Source: Actinomycetota bacterium | GTDB taxonomy: Bacteria > Actinomycetota > Thermoleophilia > Gaiellales > Gaiellaceae | NCBI GenBank assembly: GCA_013694685.1 | Contig: JACDBY010000320.1 | Location: forward strand, 1-7,381 | Reading direction: 5' to 3' | DNA length: 7,381 bases | Part shown: positions 6,293 to 7,381 of the stretch, piece after piece | How positions within the stretch are numbered: the first letter of the stretch is position 1 | Layout: every line of letters starts with the position of its first letter | The notes under the pieces: generated by a model | Told to the model about the DNA's origin: nothing | The model's input: the letters and a program-made list of their open reading frames with translations, nothing else | The model's database searches: none | Program-made: the position numbers and the translations under genes

Positions 6293-7381
6293 GAGCGTGG
6301 TCGCGGAGGACGTGGGAGTGGGGGACGACCGTCATCTCAACCCGCCGGGGCGCCGCGCTCGTGGTCGTGGCGGCGCTCGCGGTCTGGACGATCCAGGCGC
6401 TCGGCTGGCCGACTGCGCCGGGCCGAGATCTCGAGGCGTACGTCGCCGTCTACGCCGACTTCTGGGCGACCGACGCCGTCTTTCCGTGGGAGATGCTCTC
6501 GCGGACGCCGGTGGCGCCGCTCGTGGTCGGGGGGTTGCTCGACCTCGGCAGCCCGTTCGTCGTCGAGCTCGCGGCAGCACTCCTCTTCGCTGGGTCGATC
6601 CTGCTCCACACGAGGACAGCCCTTCTCTTCGGCCCTGGCCCCGCCGTCCTCGTCGCCGTCTCGCTCATCGCCTACCCGGGGTACGGCGTCGTCTTCCACG
6701 AGCTCGCGAGCGAGATCGTCTTCGCGGCCGGGTTCGCCGTCTGGACGGCGCTCGGTGTACGCGCCGCCCTCGCGCCCTCGACCGTGCGCTTCGCGCTGCT
6801 CGGCGCTGCGACGGCCGGGCTAGCGCTCACCCGGCCCTCCAATCAGGCGTTCCTCGTCGCGGCGCTCCTGCCGCTCCTGCTCGCCGGCGCGTGGCGGGTT
6901 CGGGTCCTGCGCACGGTCGCGTTCGTCGGGGTGACCGTCGTGCTGCTCGGCGCCTGGGCGGCGACGAACCTGTGGCGCTACGACGACTTCGCCGTGGTGC
7001 GCGGCGGGCAGGCGAGCCTGCCGCTCTTCCGCGCGTTCACGGTCGATCGGATCGTTCGTCCGGAGAACGGACCCGCCACACGGGAGCTCGCGGCGGTCGT
7101 CGAGCGGGAGCTCCTCACGGAGGAGCCGTACCGCTCGTACGGCGTCGATCTCGAGACGTTCTTCGCCCGCGGGAGCCCCCGGCTGCACGAGGACCTGATC
7201 GTTCTCTCGGACCGGTTCTGGGGTTGGGACTCTGACTACGAGATCCTCGGTCGCGTCGCCCGCGAGAGCGTCCGAACGCACGCGAGCGAGTTCGCGGGGA
7301 ACGTCCTCGGGGAGCTCTGGGAAGAGCTGTCGCAGCCACTCTTCGCCGGACGGGTATCTGCCGCCGATGCCGGTCGGCCGG
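6289..7381 (+). CDS. Second GT-C-like multi-membrane protein, 3' truncated by the window
   Basis: A continuous open frame runs from GTG 6289 to the last base, 364 codons without a stop. The GTG shares bases with the preceding TGA (GTGA), and GAGG at 6275-6278 is a weak ribosome binding site. The N-terminus is basic (RAWSRRTWEW), with a first membrane span near 21-38. GRDLEAYVAVYADF (45-58) then places Asp47 where GT-C enzymes carry the first-loop catalytic acid, and SRTPVAPL (71-78) fits the RTP-x-x-P motif common in this fold. Hydrophobic spans continue around 90-106, 113-134, 142-160, 166-181, 186-201 and 207-226. HELASE (137-142) and TRPSNQAF (181-188) lie between spans. From about 230 the chain is soluble and charged, including YRSYGVDLETFF (281-292) and DRFWGWDSDYEIL (308-320). 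It is probably an extracytoplasmic-face glycosyltransferase of the same pathway, but no activity can be assigned. More membrane spans may follow beyond the edge. Confidence 0.78.
   Translation, partial: MRAWSRRTWEWGTTVISTRRGAALVVVAALAVWTIQALGWPTAPGRDLEAYVAVYADFWATDAVFPWEMLSRTPVAPLVVGGLLDLGSPFVVELAAALLFAGSILLHTRTALLFGPGPAVLVAVSLIAYPGYGVVFHELASEIVFAAGFAVWTALGVRAALAPSTVRFALLGAATAGLALTRPSNQAFLVAALLPLLLAGAWRVRVLRTVAFVGVTVVLLGAWAATNLWRYDDFAVVRGGQASLPLFRAFTVDRIVRPENGPATRELAAVVERELLTEEPYRSYGVDLETFFARGSPRLHEDLIVLSDRFWGWDSDYEILGRVARESVRTHASEFAGNVLGELWEELSQPLFAGRVSAADAGRP

Noticed and set aside
6045..7235. Plus-strand open frame of 396 codons at the right end
   Set aside because: The competing frame from GTG 6289 is open to the window edge and gives a coherent membrane protein; this one is Arg-rich shadow.
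1..7381. Search for CRISPR repeats, insertion-sequence ends, tRNA/rRNA genes, toxin-antitoxin or phage-defence genes
   Set aside because: No regularly spaced repeats, transposase motifs, RNA gene signatures or defence domains were seen by eye on either strand.

Overview
The window is about 70% GC with no low-GC island. It is packed with genes, uses GTG starts freely (five of the six visible starts) and joins genes by 4-base GTGA stop/start overlaps. This fits a high-GC actinobacterium. The glycosyltransferase sequences remind me of Thermoleophilia (Gaiellales/Solirubrobacterales-type) genomes, but that placement is from memory and was not searched.

Layout: (1) At the left edge, on the + strand, is the 3' part of an enolase-superfamily (mandelate racemase/muconate lactonizing enzyme-type) gene. 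It is joined by a GTGA overlap to a small class I SAM methyltransferase (566-1237). (2) Two minus-strand genes follow, probably an operon read from about 3575 down to 1216: a membrane-anchored family 2 glycosyltransferase (GT2) of the polyprenyl-phosphate-sugar synthase type, then a family 4 glycosyltransferase (GT4). The GT4 gene meets the methyltransferase tail to tail, with a 22-base overlap. (3) A 146-base divergent intergenic region (3576-3721) holds a possible leaderless promoter for the GT2 gene and two short palindromes. (4) On the + strand from 3722 to the right edge are a CmoB/DUF1698-like methyltransferase and two consecutive multi-membrane proteins that look like GT-C glycosyltransferases. 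The second runs off the window. It has a GTG start that overlaps the previous stop codon, and it is open to the last base.

Taken together, 2370-7381 reads as part of a cell-surface glycan locus. The likely working model is inference: the GT2 charges a polyprenyl phosphate with a sugar, the GT-C proteins use such lipid-linked sugars on the outer face of the membrane, the GT4 adds a sugar from a nucleotide-sugar donor in the cytoplasm, and the methyltransferases may modify a sugar or another precursor. The enolase-superfamily enzyme acts on a carboxylate, probably a sugar acid, and may belong to a separate catabolic operon to the left.

I see no mobile element, CRISPR array, RNA gene or defence system. 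The points most worth following are the uncharacterised soluble C-terminal regions on the two GT-C-like proteins, the altered SAM-binding loop of the CmoB-like protein, and the architecture of the divergent promoter region.
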